A DNA stretch of 18,683 bases from Geobacter sp. (GCA_012026855.1 VEOV01000319.1:1-18683), one strand, 5' to 3'. Counted from the first letter of the stretch, positions 5,876 through 14,069 are shown. Notes: generated by a model from the letters alone, not told the origin. Numbers and translations: made by a program.

Positions 5876-8509
5876 TCAAGCTTCCAGAAGCGCGAATACC
5901 TTCTCCACTGCTTCCGGAAGTTTCTCCGGCTGACTGCCGCCGGCCTGGGCCAGTTCAGGTTTTCCGCCGCCGCTGCCGCCAATGACAGGGGCGATTTCGC
6001 GAATGAGGTCGCCTGCCTTGAAGCGGCCGGTAAGATCCTTTGAAACCGCAACCAGCAGGGTTGCCTTACCGTCGATGTCAGCGCCAAGCGCCAGAATGCC
6101 GCTGCCGAGCCGTTCCTTGAGGGTGTCGGCCAGTTCGCGCAGCTGTTTGACATCGGCAACCTTGACAACCGTTGCCAGTGCCTTGATACCGCCTGCTTCA
6201 CGGGCATTGGCCAGCAGGTCTGCCGATTTGCCTGCATTCACCTGTGCCTGCAGGCTGTCGAGCTCGCGCTGCATCTCCTTCTGCCGGGCGAGGAGGCGCT
6301 CGACCCTGTCAAGTATACCCCCGCCTTCGGCTTTGACAAGCGTTGCCAGTTGACGCTGCTCTGTTTCCAGTTTCTGGACGAAGTCGACTGCACCTCTGCC
6401 GGTAACTGCTTCGATACGTCTCACCCCGGCGGCAATGCCTGCCTCGCTGACGATCTTGAAAAAGCCGATATCGCCGGCAGCGGTAACATGGGTACCGCCG
6501 CACAGCTCCATGCTGACATCGCCAACCTTGACTACCCTGACACTGTCGCCGTATTTTTCGCCGAAAAGGGCGGTTGCGCCGCTGGCCATGGCTTCGGCTG
6601 CAGCCATCTCCCGGGAATCAACCCGGTCATTGAGCATGATAAAGCTGTTGACGATCTCTTCAGCCCTGGTGATCTCTCCTAGAGTCATGGCCGAGAAATG
6701 GGTGAAGTCGAACCGGAGCCGCTCCGGCTCAACCAGGGAGCCGGCCTGCTTGACATGGTCTCCCAGAACCTGGCGCAGTGCTGACTGCAGCAGATGGGTG
6801 GCCGTATGGTTGCGGGCTGTTGCCAGCCGCTCCGGCGTGGCGACTTTCAGGTCGACCGCTTCGCCGGTGCGAATGGTGCCGCTCTCCACGATACAGCGGT
6901 GTACGATCAGGTCGGTAAACGGGCGGAGCGTTTCAGTCACCCGCAGATGGGCATTGCCGCTGGAGATGGTGCCGGTATCACCGGCCTGTCCGCCGGAAGC
7001 GCCGTAAAACGGCGTCGAATCAGTAATCAGGTCTACAGTAGCGTCGGCAGAGGCTTCGGCAACCGGCACCCCTTTCTGCAGCAGGGCCTTCACCACCGAG
7101 TAGCCGCTGTGACCGGCATAACCTGTGAATTCACTCCTCAGACCATCACTATGCAGCTGCTTGAAGATGTCGGCAACCCCCTCTTCACCGGAACCTTTCC
7201 AGTGTTCCCTTGCCTGGGCCCGCTGACGCTCCATGCAGAGCTCGAAACCGGCCTCGTCAACGGTCATCCCCTCGGCAGCCATGATGTCAGCGGTAAGGTC
7301 AACCGGGAAACCGAAGGTATCGTACAGCTTGAACACTGCTTCACCCGGCAGTGTGGACTTGGCGGCATTCTTCAGGCCGGTGATCTCTTCGTTGAGTATG
7401 GCCAGACCGCGATCAAGAGTCTCGGCGAAGCGCTCCTCTTCAGCCAGGATAACCTTCTTGACATATTCTTCCCGCTCAAGCAGCTCCGGAAATGCTTCCC
7501 CCATGATGGAGTTGACTGCGTCCACAGCACGGTAGAGCACAGGGTCGGCAAAGCCGAGCATCTTGGCGTGCCGGGCAGCGCGGCGCATGATGCGGCGCAG
7601 TACATAGCCCCGCCCCTCGTTGGAGGGGAGGACGCCATCGCAGATGAGAAAGGTGGTTGCCCGTGAGTGGTCGGCAATGACCCGCATGGAGACATCGTCT
7701 TTCTCGTTGTCGCCGTACTGCTTGTTGGCCAGCCTGGCGATGAACTGGATTATTCCCTGGAGCAGGTCGGTGTCGTAGTTGGATGTTTTCCCCTGCATGA
7801 CCGTGCAGATCCGCTCCAGACCCATGCCGGTGTCAACGGCCGGCTTGGGGAGCGGGTGGAGCACGCCATCGGCGGTGCGGTTGAACTGCATGAAGACGTT
7901 GTTCCAGATTTCCATGTAGCGGTCGCAGTCGCAACCAACCGCACAGTCAGGTTCACCGCAGCCGGTGCCGGGGCCGTTGTCCCAGAAAATCTCGCTGCAG
8001 GGGCCGCAGGGGCCGGTATCACCCATGGACCAGAAATTGTCTTTTTCGCCGAAACGGTAAATCCGCTCCCTGGGAACCCCCTCCTGCTGGTGCCAGATAT
8101 CGGCAGCTTCGTCATCGTCGGTATAGACCGTGACGTAGAGGCGGTCCTTGTCCAGTTTGAGCTCCTCGGTCAGAAACCGCCAGGCAAGGGCGATGGCCTC
8201 TTTTTTGAAGTAATCGCCAAAGGAGAAATTCCCCAGCATTTCGAAAAAGGTGTGATGGCGCGCCGTCCGGCCGACATTTTCCAGATCGTTGTGCTTGCCG
8301 CCGGCCCGCACGCATTTCTGCGATGTGGCCGCCCGGACGTAATCACGCTTCTCCATGCCGAGGAAACAGTCCTTGAACTGGTTCATCCCCGCATTGGTGA
8401 AGAGCAGGGTCGGGTCGTTGTGGGGTACCAGACCCGAGCTGGATACGATGGTATGCCCGTTCTGTTCGAAAAAACCGAGGAAACTTGCGCGAAGCTCTTT
8501 GCCTGTCAT
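5876..8509 (-). CDS. alaS: Alanyl-tRNA synthetase
   Basis: AlaRS charges tRNA-Ala and clears mis-acylated Ser and Gly. The 877-residue protein starts MTGKELRASFLGFFEQNGH and contains the class II core (TNAGMNQFKD, RAATSQKCVRAGGKHNDLE, HHTFFEMLGNFSFGDYFK). Further along are the GMGLERI motif 3 region, the editing-site zinc ligands HTATH (about 568-572) and CGGTH (about 670-674), and a C-terminal DHHA1-type domain with GGSGGGKPELAQAGG. Length is normal. The frame extends three codons further to a GTG at 8518 that overlaps the recX stop (GTGA). I prefer the ATG at 8509 because GGAG lies 8 bases before it, and the GTG has no spaced ribosome site. It is translated from the same leftward run as recX (5-bp gap) and is followed closely by the kinase gene. 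Confidence 0.97.
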   Translation of the reverse strand: MTGKELRASFLGFFEQNGHTIVSSSGLVPHNDPTLLFTNAGMNQFKDCFLGMEKRDYVRAATSQKCVRAGGKHNDLENVGRTARHHTFFEMLGNFSFGDYFKKEAIALAWRFLTEELKLDKDRLYVTVYTDDDEAADIWHQQEGVPRERIYRFGEKDNFWSMGDTGPCGPCSEIFWDNGPGTGCGEPDCAVGCDCDRYMEIWNNVFMQFNRTADGVLHPLPKPAVDTGMGLERICTVMQGKTSNYDTDLLQGIIQFIARLANKQYGDNEKDDVSMRVIADHSRATTFLICDGVLPSNEGRGYVLRRIMRRAARHAKMLGFADPVLYRAVDAVNSIMGEAFPELLEREEYVKKVILAEEERFAETLDRGLAILNEEITGLKNAAKSTLPGEAVFKLYDTFGFPVDLTADIMAAEGMTVDEAGFELCMERQRAQAREHWKGSGEEGVADIFKQLHSDGLRSEFTGYAGHSGYSVVKALLQKGVPVAEASADATVDLITDSTPFYGASGGQAGDTGTISSGNAHLRVTETLRPFTDLIVHRCIVESGTIRTGEAVDLKVATPERLATARNHTATHLLQSALRQVLGDHVKQAGSLVEPERLRFDFTHFSAMTLGEITRAEEIVNSFIMLNDRVDSREMAAAEAMASGATALFGEKYGDSVRVVKVGDVSMELCGGTHVTAAGDIGFFKIVSEAGIAAGVRRIEAVTGRGAVDFVQKLETEQRQLATLVKAEGGGILDRVERLLARQKEMQRELDSLQAQVNAGKSADLLANAREAGGIKALATVVKVADVKQLRELADTLKERLGSGILALGADIDGKATLLVAVSKDLTGRFKAGDLIREIAPVIGGSGGGKPELAQAGGSQPEKLPEAVEKVFALLEA

Positions 8510-8514
8510 CCTTC

Positions 8515-8994
8515 TCACTCCGTAAGCTGATTTTTGAAATAACTGATTATGGTTGCCAGCTGAAAGCCGCGGCGCTGCAGGTAGTTATAGACCCGCTGCC
8601 GCTCTTTTGGGGTGGCTCCCTTGTCATCGAAATTGGCGAACTTCCTGGCGACTATCTCCTGCAGTACCTGTTCGGCCGGGTTTTCCACTGCTCCGGCAGC
8701 AACCGCCTGTTGGGCGGTTTCACGGCTGATCCCCTTTTGTTGCAGGCCAAGGAGCAGTTTCGGTCCGAAGCCGCGGCCGTTGCGCAGTGCCGATTCAACC
8801 CAGCGGGCAGCAAAGCGGGTATCATCGATAAACCCCTGTGTTGTCAGTTTTGCGAGGGTTTCGTCAATGGCCTGCTTTTCAAAGCCTCGCCTTTGAAGTT
8901 TCATGGCAAGCTCGGCCGAAGAGTGATCACGGCGGGTCAGCAGATCAAGAGCCTTGCTGCAGGGGTCGTCAGAACCTTTCGATTTTCGGATCAT
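8515..8994 (-). CDS. recX: RecX regulatory protein
   Basis: RecX binds RecA filaments and inhibits or caps their extension. The predicted 159-residue protein has three helical RecX repeats: ALDLLTRRDHSSAELAMKLQRRGF near residues 15-38, the FIDDTRFAARWVESALRNGRGFGPKLLLGLQQKGI block at about 54-88, and the C-terminal NYLQRRGFQLATIISYF. YLQRRGF and IDDxxFA are family signatures. The frame stays open upstream to 9135, but that extension is Arg/Ser/Pro-rich, lies wholly inside the pilus-motor gene and is unlike RecX. I therefore place the start at the ATG at 8994, which overlaps the end of the upstream gene by 26 bp. No strong ribosome site precedes it, so translation probably depends on coupling. 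recX usually follows recA directly; here a PilT-type gene separates them. Confidence 0.88.
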   Translation of the reverse strand: MIRKSKGSDDPCSKALDLLTRRDHSSAELAMKLQRRGFEKQAIDETLAKLTTQGFIDDTRFAARWVESALRNGRGFGPKLLLGLQQKGISRETAQQAVAAGAVENPAEQVLQEIVARKFANFDDKGATPKERQRVYNYLQRRGFQLATIISYFKNQLTE

Positions 8995-10138
8995 CACCGG
9001 TCGAGTTCTCTGACGGCTCTTCGGCAGGCGCTTCGGCAGTGAACTGATCCCAGGTGCTGTTCGAGGTCGAGGAGATGCCCGAAACCTTGAGAGCGAAATC
9101 ATCAGGGTTGGTCGACTGTCTGAGCGCCTCTTCATAGGAGATCAGTTTGCTTGAATAGAGCTGCATCAGTGACTGGTCGAAGGTCTGCATACCGTAGGTG
9201 GAAAATCCCTGGGCAATGGCATCGGGAATCTGCTTGGTCTTGTCCTTGTCGTCGATACAGTCCTTGACACGGGCCGTGCCGATCATGACCTCAACAGCCG
9301 GTACCCGGCCCCTGCCGTCTGCTTTGGGTACCAGACGCTGGGAGATGACCCCCTTGATGACGGCAGAGAGCTGCATTCTGACCTGTCTTTGATGGTAAGG
9401 GGGGAAGACGGAAATGATCCGGTTGATTGTTTCTGCGGCATCCAGGGTATGCAGGGTTGACATGACCAAATGGCCTGTTTCAGCGGCGGTAATTGCCGTT
9501 TCAATGGTTTCCAGATCGCGCATTTCGCCGACGAGGATGACGTCAGGATCCTGCCGCAGGGCACCTTTCAGGGCAGCAGCGAATGATAGTGTGTCAAAGC
9601 CGATTTCGCGTTGGCTGATGATGCTCTTCTTGTCGCGGTGCAGGAACTCGACCGGGTCTTCGACAGTAATGATGTTGGCAGTACGGGACTCGTTGATGTA
9701 GTCGATCATTGCTGCCAGGGTCGAAGATTTGCCGCTGCCGGTGGTACCGGTTACCAGGATGAGGCCACGCTCTTCCATGGCGATCTTACGCAGCACAGGC
9801 GGCAGGTTGAGCGCCTCAAGATTGGGGATGTTGATGGAGATGGCCCGAAAAACCAGAGCTACAGTCCCTCTCTGGTGATAGGCGCTGACCCTGAAGCGGC
9901 AGACCCCCGGTAAGCCGTGGGAGAGATCGACTTCGTAAGTGTCATCAAACTGCTGCTTCTGGCGCTCGTTCATCATGGAGTGGGCCATGGCCATGACCGT
10001 GTCGCCTGACATACGCGGCGCATTGGGGATCGGACGGAGTTTGCCGTCGATCCGCACAATCGGGGGGAGACCGCTTTTGATATGAATGTCGGAAGCGCGT
10101 GCTTTTACAGCAATGGTCAAGATCTCGTTAAGATCCAT
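8969..10138 (-). CDS. pilT: PilT-family type IV pilus retraction ATPase
   Basis: PilT-type AAA+ hexamers power pilus depolymerisation at the inner membrane base of type IV pili. The 389-residue protein begins MDLNEILTIAVKARASDIH, typical of PilT. It carries Walker A GTTGSGKS (131-138), the Asp box ITVEDPVEF (157-165), Walker B ILVGEMRD (201-208) and the His box TGHLVMSTLHT (221-231). Near the region of the PilT AIRNLIRE motif it reads ARVKDCIDDKDKTKQI (about 289-304) instead, followed by the normal YGMQTFDQSL and LISYEEAL. A roughly 45-residue Ser/Glu-rich tail (SSTSNSTWDQF onward) ends the protein. It starts 4 bp after the recA stop, with a GGGGTG-like ribosome site in the recA tail, and overlaps recX. 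Geobacter genomes carry several pilT paralogues, so this need not be the main retraction motor. Confidence 0.9.
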   Translation of the reverse strand: MDLNEILTIAVKARASDIHIKSGLPPIVRIDGKLRPIPNAPRMSGDTVMAMAHSMMNERQKQQFDDTYEVDLSHGLPGVCRFRVSAYHQRGTVALVFRAISINIPNLEALNLPPVLRKIAMEERGLILVTGTTGSGKSSTLAAMIDYINESRTANIITVEDPVEFLHRDKKSIISQREIGFDTLSFAAALKGALRQDPDVILVGEMRDLETIETAITAAETGHLVMSTLHTLDAAETINRIISVFPPYHQRQVRMQLSAVIKGVISQRLVPKADGRGRVPAVEVMIGTARVKDCIDDKDKTKQIPDAIAQGFSTYGMQTFDQSLMQLYSSKLISYEEALRQSTNPDDFALKVSGISSTSNSTWDQFTAEAPAEEPSENSTGDDPKIERF

Positions 10139-10142
10139 GTGC

Positions 10143-11153
10143 TTACACCCCGGGTTTTACAGCGTTCTGAATGCCAAGGGCGGCGAGAAGTTTTTCACGG
10201 ATTTCGGCGGTCATCTCCGGCCGCTCTTTCAGGAAGATCCGTGTGTTGTCGCGCCCCTGGCCGATGCGGTCCTTGCCATAGGAGAACCAGGCGCCGCTCT
10301 TGTCGACAATCCCCTTGTCAACCGCCAGGTCGAGGATGTCACCTTCCTTGGAGATCCCCTCACCGTAGAGGATGTCGAATTCAACCTCCTTGAACGGCGG
10401 GGCTACCTTGTTCTTGACTACCTTGACCCTGGTACGGGAACCGATGACATCGTTACCCTGCTTCAGGGTGGCGATCTTTCTGATATCCATTCTTACGGAA
10501 GCATAGAATTTCAGGGCGTTGCCGCCGGTGGTGGTCTCCGGATTACCAAACATGACACCGATCTTCATCCTGATCTGGTTGATGAAAATGACGCAGCAGT
10601 TGGACTTGGCGATGATGCCGGTCAACTTGCGCAGCGCCTGGGACATCAGGCGGGCTTGCAGGCCCATGTGCGAGTCTCCCATGTCTCCTTCGATCTCTGC
10701 TTTCGGCACGAGGGCGGCCACGGAGTCGATGACCAGGACGTCAATAGCGCCGCTCCGGACAAGGGTCTCGGCGATTTCCAGCGCCTGTTCGCCGGTGTCA
10801 GGCTGGGATACCAGCAGATCATCTGTTTTTACCCCGAGTTTGCGGGCATAACCGATATCAAGGGCATGTTCGGCATCGACGAAAGCGGCAATGCCGCCAA
10901 GCTTCTGTGCCTCGGAAACAATGTGCAGTGCCAGGGTGGTTTTACCGGAAGATTCCGGGCCAAAAACCTCGATTACTCTGCCGCGGGGCACCCCACCCAC
11001 ACCAAGGGCAATATCCAGGGAAAGGGCTCCGGTCGGGATTGCCGGAACGTCCGGCAGGGGCTGGTCGTTGCCGAGCCGCATGATTGAACCTTTGCCGAAC
11101 TGTTTCTCTATCTGGCTGACCGCCAGATCAATTGCTTTTTCGCGCTCTTGCAT
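10143..11153 (-). CDS. recA: RecA recombinase
   Basis: RecA forms ATP-dependent filaments on single-stranded DNA, drives strand exchange and, in many bacteria, triggers LexA self-cleavage. The 336-residue protein shows KAIDLAVSQIEKQFGKGSI at the start, Walker A GPESSGKT (65-72), the DAEHALD segment, Walker B in VLVIDSVAALVP, loop L1 MGLQARLMSQALRK, and the loop L2 region INQIRMKIGVMFGNPETTTGG with the glycine/threonine run. The C-terminal domain is short and ends EKLLAALGIQNAVKPGV, without the long acidic tail of the Escherichia coli protein. A GGGGGGAC stretch about 10 bases upstream of the ATG serves as ribosome site. It heads the recA-pilT-recX-alaS block, which begins after an 82-bp gap from the cinA-type gene. 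Confidence 0.98.
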   Translation of the reverse strand: MQEREKAIDLAVSQIEKQFGKGSIMRLGNDQPLPDVPAIPTGALSLDIALGVGGVPRGRVIEVFGPESSGKTTLALHIVSEAQKLGGIAAFVDAEHALDIGYARKLGVKTDDLLVSQPDTGEQALEIAETLVRSGAIDVLVIDSVAALVPKAEIEGDMGDSHMGLQARLMSQALRKLTGIIAKSNCCVIFINQIRMKIGVMFGNPETTTGGNALKFYASVRMDIRKIATLKQGNDVIGSRTRVKVVKNKVAPPFKEVEFDILYGEGISKEGDILDLAVDKGIVDKSGAWFSYGKDRIGQGRDNTRIFLKERPEMTAEIREKLLAALGIQNAVKPGV

Positions 11154-11194
11154 TGCTTTTGTCCCCCCTGAAAAAATGCAGTAAAGATTTAAAC

Positions 11195-11223
11195 TTTTAA
11201 CACAGTTGCCGGATTGCTTTCAA
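11195..11223 (-). promoter_or_regulatory. Possible recA promoter
   Basis: On the reverse strand TTGAAA (11218-11223) and TTAAAA (11195-11200) are 17 bp apart in the 82-bp gap before recA. The -35 box is good and the -10 box only fair (3/6). The surrounding sequence is AT-rich. I find no copy of the GGTT-N2-C-N4-G-N3-ACC site described for Geobacter LexA and no E. coli-type CTGT-N8-ACAG box here. Confidence 0.35.
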
Positions 11224-11235
11224 GCTATTCCCTGC

Positions 11236-11718
11236 TCAGGTCAAATTAGGTTCCAGCCGGTCTTTCAAGAGGTTCAGCGCCATCTCGACAGTTTTCAGAC
11301 GTACCTGGGTGCGATCCCCATTGAAACGGAAACGGAGCGTTTCACACCCCTTGCTGTCGGCAATGGAAATGTAGACCGTGCCGACCGGTTTGGCAGGGGT
11401 TCCCCCACCCGGCCCGGCAATGCCGGTGGTCGCCAGGCCGATGTCGCTGCCGGCCAGACGGCGGATCCCCCGTGCCATTTCGGCGGCAGTTTCGGCGCTG
11501 ACAGCGCCATGGGTCGCGAGGATCTCCCCGGGAACTTGCAGGACGTTTTCCTTGGCGCTGTTGGAGTAGGTGACCGTGCCGAGCAGAAAATAGTCGGAAG
11601 AGCCGGAAATATCGGTGAGCCTTTTGGCCAGCAGTCCGCCGCTGCAAGATTCAGCTACGCCGAGAGTCAGCCCGGAGGCGCGCAACAGTTCAGCAACCTG
11701 ATTATTGAGTGTTTTCAT
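11236..11718 (-). CDS. pncC: CinA C-terminal domain / NMN deamidase (PncC-type)
   Basis: Stand-alone CinA C-terminal domain proteins hydrolyse nicotinamide mononucleotide to nicotinate mononucleotide in pyridine nucleotide salvage. The 160-residue protein is the right length for the single-domain PncC form and lacks the N-terminal COG1058 domain of full CinA. Family motifs are GVAESCSGG (about 20-28, containing the catalytic Ser), YFLLGTVTYSN, HGAVSAETAAEMA and TTGIAGPGGGTP, with GTVYI near the end. Its ATG overlaps the pgpA stop by 4 bp (ATGA at 11715-11718). It lies just upstream of recA, the classic cinA-recA order, though the functional reason for that linkage is not settled. Calling it CinA or PncC depends on nomenclature only. 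Confidence 0.92.
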   Translation of the reverse strand: MKTLNNQVAELLRASGLTLGVAESCSGGLLAKRLTDISGSSDYFLLGTVTYSNSAKENVLQVPGEILATHGAVSAETAAEMARGIRRLAGSDIGLATTGIAGPGGGTPAKPVGTVYISIADSKGCETLRFRFNGDRTQVRLKTVEMALNLLKDRLEPNLT

Positions 11719-12164
11719 AGGAACCTCGTCATAACAAGCATGCAGAGCCAGGCATAGACGCCGGCGGCAACATCATCAAGCACAACGCCATAGCCGTTCT
11801 TGATTTTCTGGTCGAACCAGCGGGCCGGCGGCGGCTTGATGATATCAAAAAAGCGGAAGAAGAGAAAGCCGGCGCCAATATAGCGCCAGTCGGCAGGTAT
11901 GGCGATCATGGTCACCAGATAGCCGATGACCTCATCGATGACGATTTTGCCGGAATCCTTTTCATTGAAAATGATTTCCGCCTTGCCGGAAACCCAGCAG
12001 GCAAAGAAAAAAAAGGCAACCAGGGTGACGAGGTAGAGCGGCAGGGAGAGTCTGGCCAGCCAGATGTAGAGGGGGATTGCCGCCAGAGTACCCACGGTGC
12101 CCGATGCAAAGGGGGAGTAGCCGCTTCCCCCCCAGGTGGCAAATAGCTTGATAAAGAGATTCAT
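11715..12164 (-). CDS. pgpA: Phosphatidylglycerophosphatase A
   Basis: PgpA dephosphorylates phosphatidylglycerol phosphate to phosphatidylglycerol in the inner membrane. The 149-residue protein has the family motifs GSGYSPFASGTVGT (about 13-26), the acidic NEKDSGKIVIDEVIGY block (about 67-82, with the catalytic Asp/Glu residues) and RFFDIIKPPPARWFD followed by NGYGVVLDDVAAG. Hydrophobic stretches at about 28-60 (LAAIPLYIWLARL, LYLVTLVAFFFFACW), about 80-103 and at the C-terminus fit three or four membrane helices. It begins 4 bp after larC, and its stop overlaps the next start, so translation is probably coupled. Length and motif order are normal. Nothing suggests that its position beside larC reflects a shared pathway. 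Confidence 0.94.
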   Translation of the reverse strand: MNLFIKLFATWGGSGYSPFASGTVGTLAAIPLYIWLARLSLPLYLVTLVAFFFFACWVSGKAEIIFNEKDSGKIVIDEVIGYLVTMIAIPADWRYIGAGFLFFRFFDIIKPPPARWFDQKIKNGYGVVLDDVAAGVYAWLCMLVMTRFL

Positions 12165-12168
12165 GCCA

Positions 12169-13317
12169 TTACTCCCCGTTTTCCAGCCGGCGATAGACTT
12201 CGCGCAGCGCTAGGCCGGTTTCCAGGGCAAGGCGCCGGCAGTCGTCAAACTCAGGTTTGGCGCCGAAGCGGGTCACCTTGAAACGCACCTTGCCAAGGGG
12301 GGTGTCACGCTCTTCAAGTCTGCGTTCCAGTATGGTGCGGGCAACCGGATAGTGGCGCAGGCCGATGGCCGGGGTTTCAGCCAGGACGAGCTCAGCAAAC
12401 CTGGCCAGCTCTGCAGTATCTATCAGCAGGGAGATGGTCACTGCCGGACGGTTCTTCTTCATCTGGATCGGGGTAAACCAGACATCAAGGGCCCCCTCCG
12501 CAAAGAGCCTCTCCATGGCAAAGCCCAGGATCTCAGGTGTTGCATCATCGATGTTCGCTTCCATGACGCTGAGCTGGTCCGTGGCAACCGGGAGAGTGGC
12601 CGCGCCGAGGAAGGCACGCAGGATGTTGGGGGTGTCGGGGAAATCCCTGCTGCCGGCGCCATGGCCGATGCGGTCAAGGCGGAAGTCTGTTGGCAGGGTA
12701 AAGCCGTCGGCAAGGGCGGCAACGATGGCTGCGCCGGTCGGCGTAACCCGCTCTCCAGGTCCGATCATGCTATGAACCGGCAGACCTTGAAGCAGCTCTG
12801 CCGTGGCCGGAGCAGGCACCGGCAGCAGGCCGTGGGCCGTCTCGATGAAACCGCTGCCAAGGGGCAGGGGGGAGCAGCAGATTCGTTCCACGTGCAGATA
12901 TTCAAGGCCGATGGCCGTAGCGACGATGTCAATGATTGAGTCCACGGCGCCCACCTCGTGGAAATGCACCTTCTCCAGTGGTACACCGTGAACCTTGGCC
13001 TCGGCCTCTGCCAGGCGGCGGAAAACCTTGCGGGCCGTTGCCTTCACCCCGTCACTCAGACTGCTGGTCGCGATCATGGCGTCAATGTCACCGTAATGCC
13101 GGTGTGGCTGGTCGCCACTGACCTGGACATCGAAGAGGCGTCCAGTCATTCCCAGCCGCTGGCACTGCTCTGTTGTGAGATGATAGTCAGTCACCGGCAG
13201 GGAAATTCTGGTCAACTCACTCCGGAGATGCTCCAGCGGCAGCCCAAGGTCAAGCAGGGCAGCAACGGTCATGTCCCCGGCAATACCGCACTGACAGTCG
13301 AGGTAGAGGGTTTTCAC
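12169..13317 (-). CDS. larC: LarC, nickel-insertion enzyme for the nickel-pincer cofactor
   Basis: LarC is a CTP-dependent cyclometallase that inserts nickel into the pyridinium dithio mononucleotide to give the NPN cofactor of lactate racemase and related LarA enzymes. The protein (382 residues from the chosen start) begins TLYLDCQCGIAGDM, then shows HRHYGDI (about 73-79), VHFHEVGAVDSIIDIV (about 115-130), GERVTPTGAAIV and the EANIDDATPEILG segment, all family signatures, with His-rich metal-binding stretches. It is one continuous frame; in Lactobacillus plantarum larC is split and joined by a frameshift. I choose the GTG at 13317, since it overlaps the larB stop by 4 bp (GTGA) with GGGAG 5 bases before it. 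The frame also opens at a GTG at 13323, which has no spaced ribosome site. Confidence 0.92.
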   Translation of the reverse strand: MKTLYLDCQCGIAGDMTVAALLDLGLPLEHLRSELTRISLPVTDYHLTTEQCQRLGMTGRLFDVQVSGDQPHRHYGDIDAMIATSSLSDGVKATARKVFRRLAEAEAKVHGVPLEKVHFHEVGAVDSIIDIVATAIGLEYLHVERICCSPLPLGSGFIETAHGLLPVPAPATAELLQGLPVHSMIGPGERVTPTGAAIVAALADGFTLPTDFRLDRIGHGAGSRDFPDTPNILRAFLGAATLPVATDQLSVMEANIDDATPEILGFAMERLFAEGALDVWFTPIQMKKNRPAVTISLLIDTAELARFAELVLAETPAIGLRHYPVARTILERRLEERDTPLGKVRFKVTRFGAKPEFDDCRRLALETGLALREVYRRLENGE

Positions 13318-14069
13318 GGGCACTCCCGGTTCATCAGGCTGGCGGCATAACCGGCGCCGAAACCGTTGTCGATATTGACCACGGTGACACCGGAGGCGCA
13401 GGAGTTGAGCATGCCCAAGAGGGCAGCTACGCCCCCGAAAGCGGCACCGTAGCCGACTGAGGTGGGGACCGCGATTACCGGGCGGCTGACCATGCCGCCG
13501 ACGACCGACGGCAGTGCCCCTTCCATGCCGGCACCCACGATCAGCACCGATGCTGAGAAGAGCTGCTGGCGCTTCGCCAGCAGGCGATGCAGGCCGGCCA
13601 CGCCCACATCGAAAAGCTGCTCGACCTGGTTACCCATGATCCTGGCAGTGACGACAGCTTCTGCCGCCACCGGTATGTCGGAAGTGCCGGCCGAAATTAC
13701 CAGAATCGTGCCCCGGCCGGTTATGTCGACAGGCTGCTGTTCAATGGTCAGACAGCGGGCATCCTGGTGCCAGACCGCGTTGGGGAAGGCTTTGGCAAGC
13801 TGCTCTGCCTTGTCAGCATCCAGTCTGGTCGCCAGAATATTGCTCCCCTTGTTCATCATGGCGGCAATGATCCGTTCCATCTGGCCGGCACTTTTGTTGG
13901 CGCCGAAGATCACTTCGGGGAATCCTTGGCGCAGTGTGCGGTGGTGGTCGATGACCGCATCGCCGATATCCTCGAACGGCAGATGGCGCAGCCGCTCCAG
14001 GGCGCTTTCGACCGGTTCATTCCCGAGTTTTACCTGCTCAAGCAGATCCTTCAGTACGGCTTCGTTCAT
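13314..14069 (-). CDS. larB: LarB, pyridinium-3,5-biscarboxylic acid mononucleotide synthase
   Basis: LarB carboxylates and hydrolyses nicotinic acid adenine dinucleotide, the first step of nickel-pincer cofactor synthesis. The 251-residue protein has a PurE-like (AIR carboxylase) C-terminal half: ISAGTSDIPVAAEAV (about 124-138), GVAGLHRLL, VLIVGAGMEGALPSVVGG and VPTSVGYGAAFGG, ending in VTVVNIDNGFGAGYAA. The N-terminal half (LLEQVKLGNEPVESALERLR and the later GFPEVIFGANKS) is the LarB-specific part. Its stop overlaps the larC start and it lies 10 bp after the aminotransferase gene, with a GGGACAGG ribosome region. LarE, the sulfur-transfer enzyme, and LarA are not in the window, so the pathway must be finished elsewhere or serve another LarA-type enzyme. 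Confidence 0.93.
   Translation of the reverse strand: MNEAVLKDLLEQVKLGNEPVESALERLRHLPFEDIGDAVIDHHRTLRQGFPEVIFGANKSAGQMERIIAAMMNKGSNILATRLDADKAEQLAKAFPNAVWHQDARCLTIEQQPVDITGRGTILVISAGTSDIPVAAEAVVTARIMGNQVEQLFDVGVAGLHRLLAKRQQLFSASVLIVGAGMEGALPSVVGGMVSRPVIAVPTSVGYGAAFGGVAALLGMLNSCASGVTVVNIDNGFGAGYAASLMNRECP

Noticed and set aside
6794..8530. Two long forward-strand open frames (290 and 287 codons) opposite alaS
   Set aside because: They mirror the high-GC third-position bias of alaS on the other strand. alaS is unambiguous across this span and the forward products have no domain signatures.
8995..9135. Extended RecX start at 9135 (47 more residues)
   Set aside because: The extra residues are Arg/Ser/Pro-rich, out of frame inside the pilT gene, and absent from RecX proteins as I know them.
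10086..11087. Long forward-strand open frame of 333 codons across recA
   Set aside because: It is the antisense shadow of recA, whose reverse-strand translation has all RecA motifs. The forward product matches no family that I recognise.
11231..11240. CCTGCTCAGG palindrome at the end of the cinA-type gene as a terminator
   Set aside because: The stem is only 4 bp, overlaps the stop codon and lacks a following T tract on the reverse strand.
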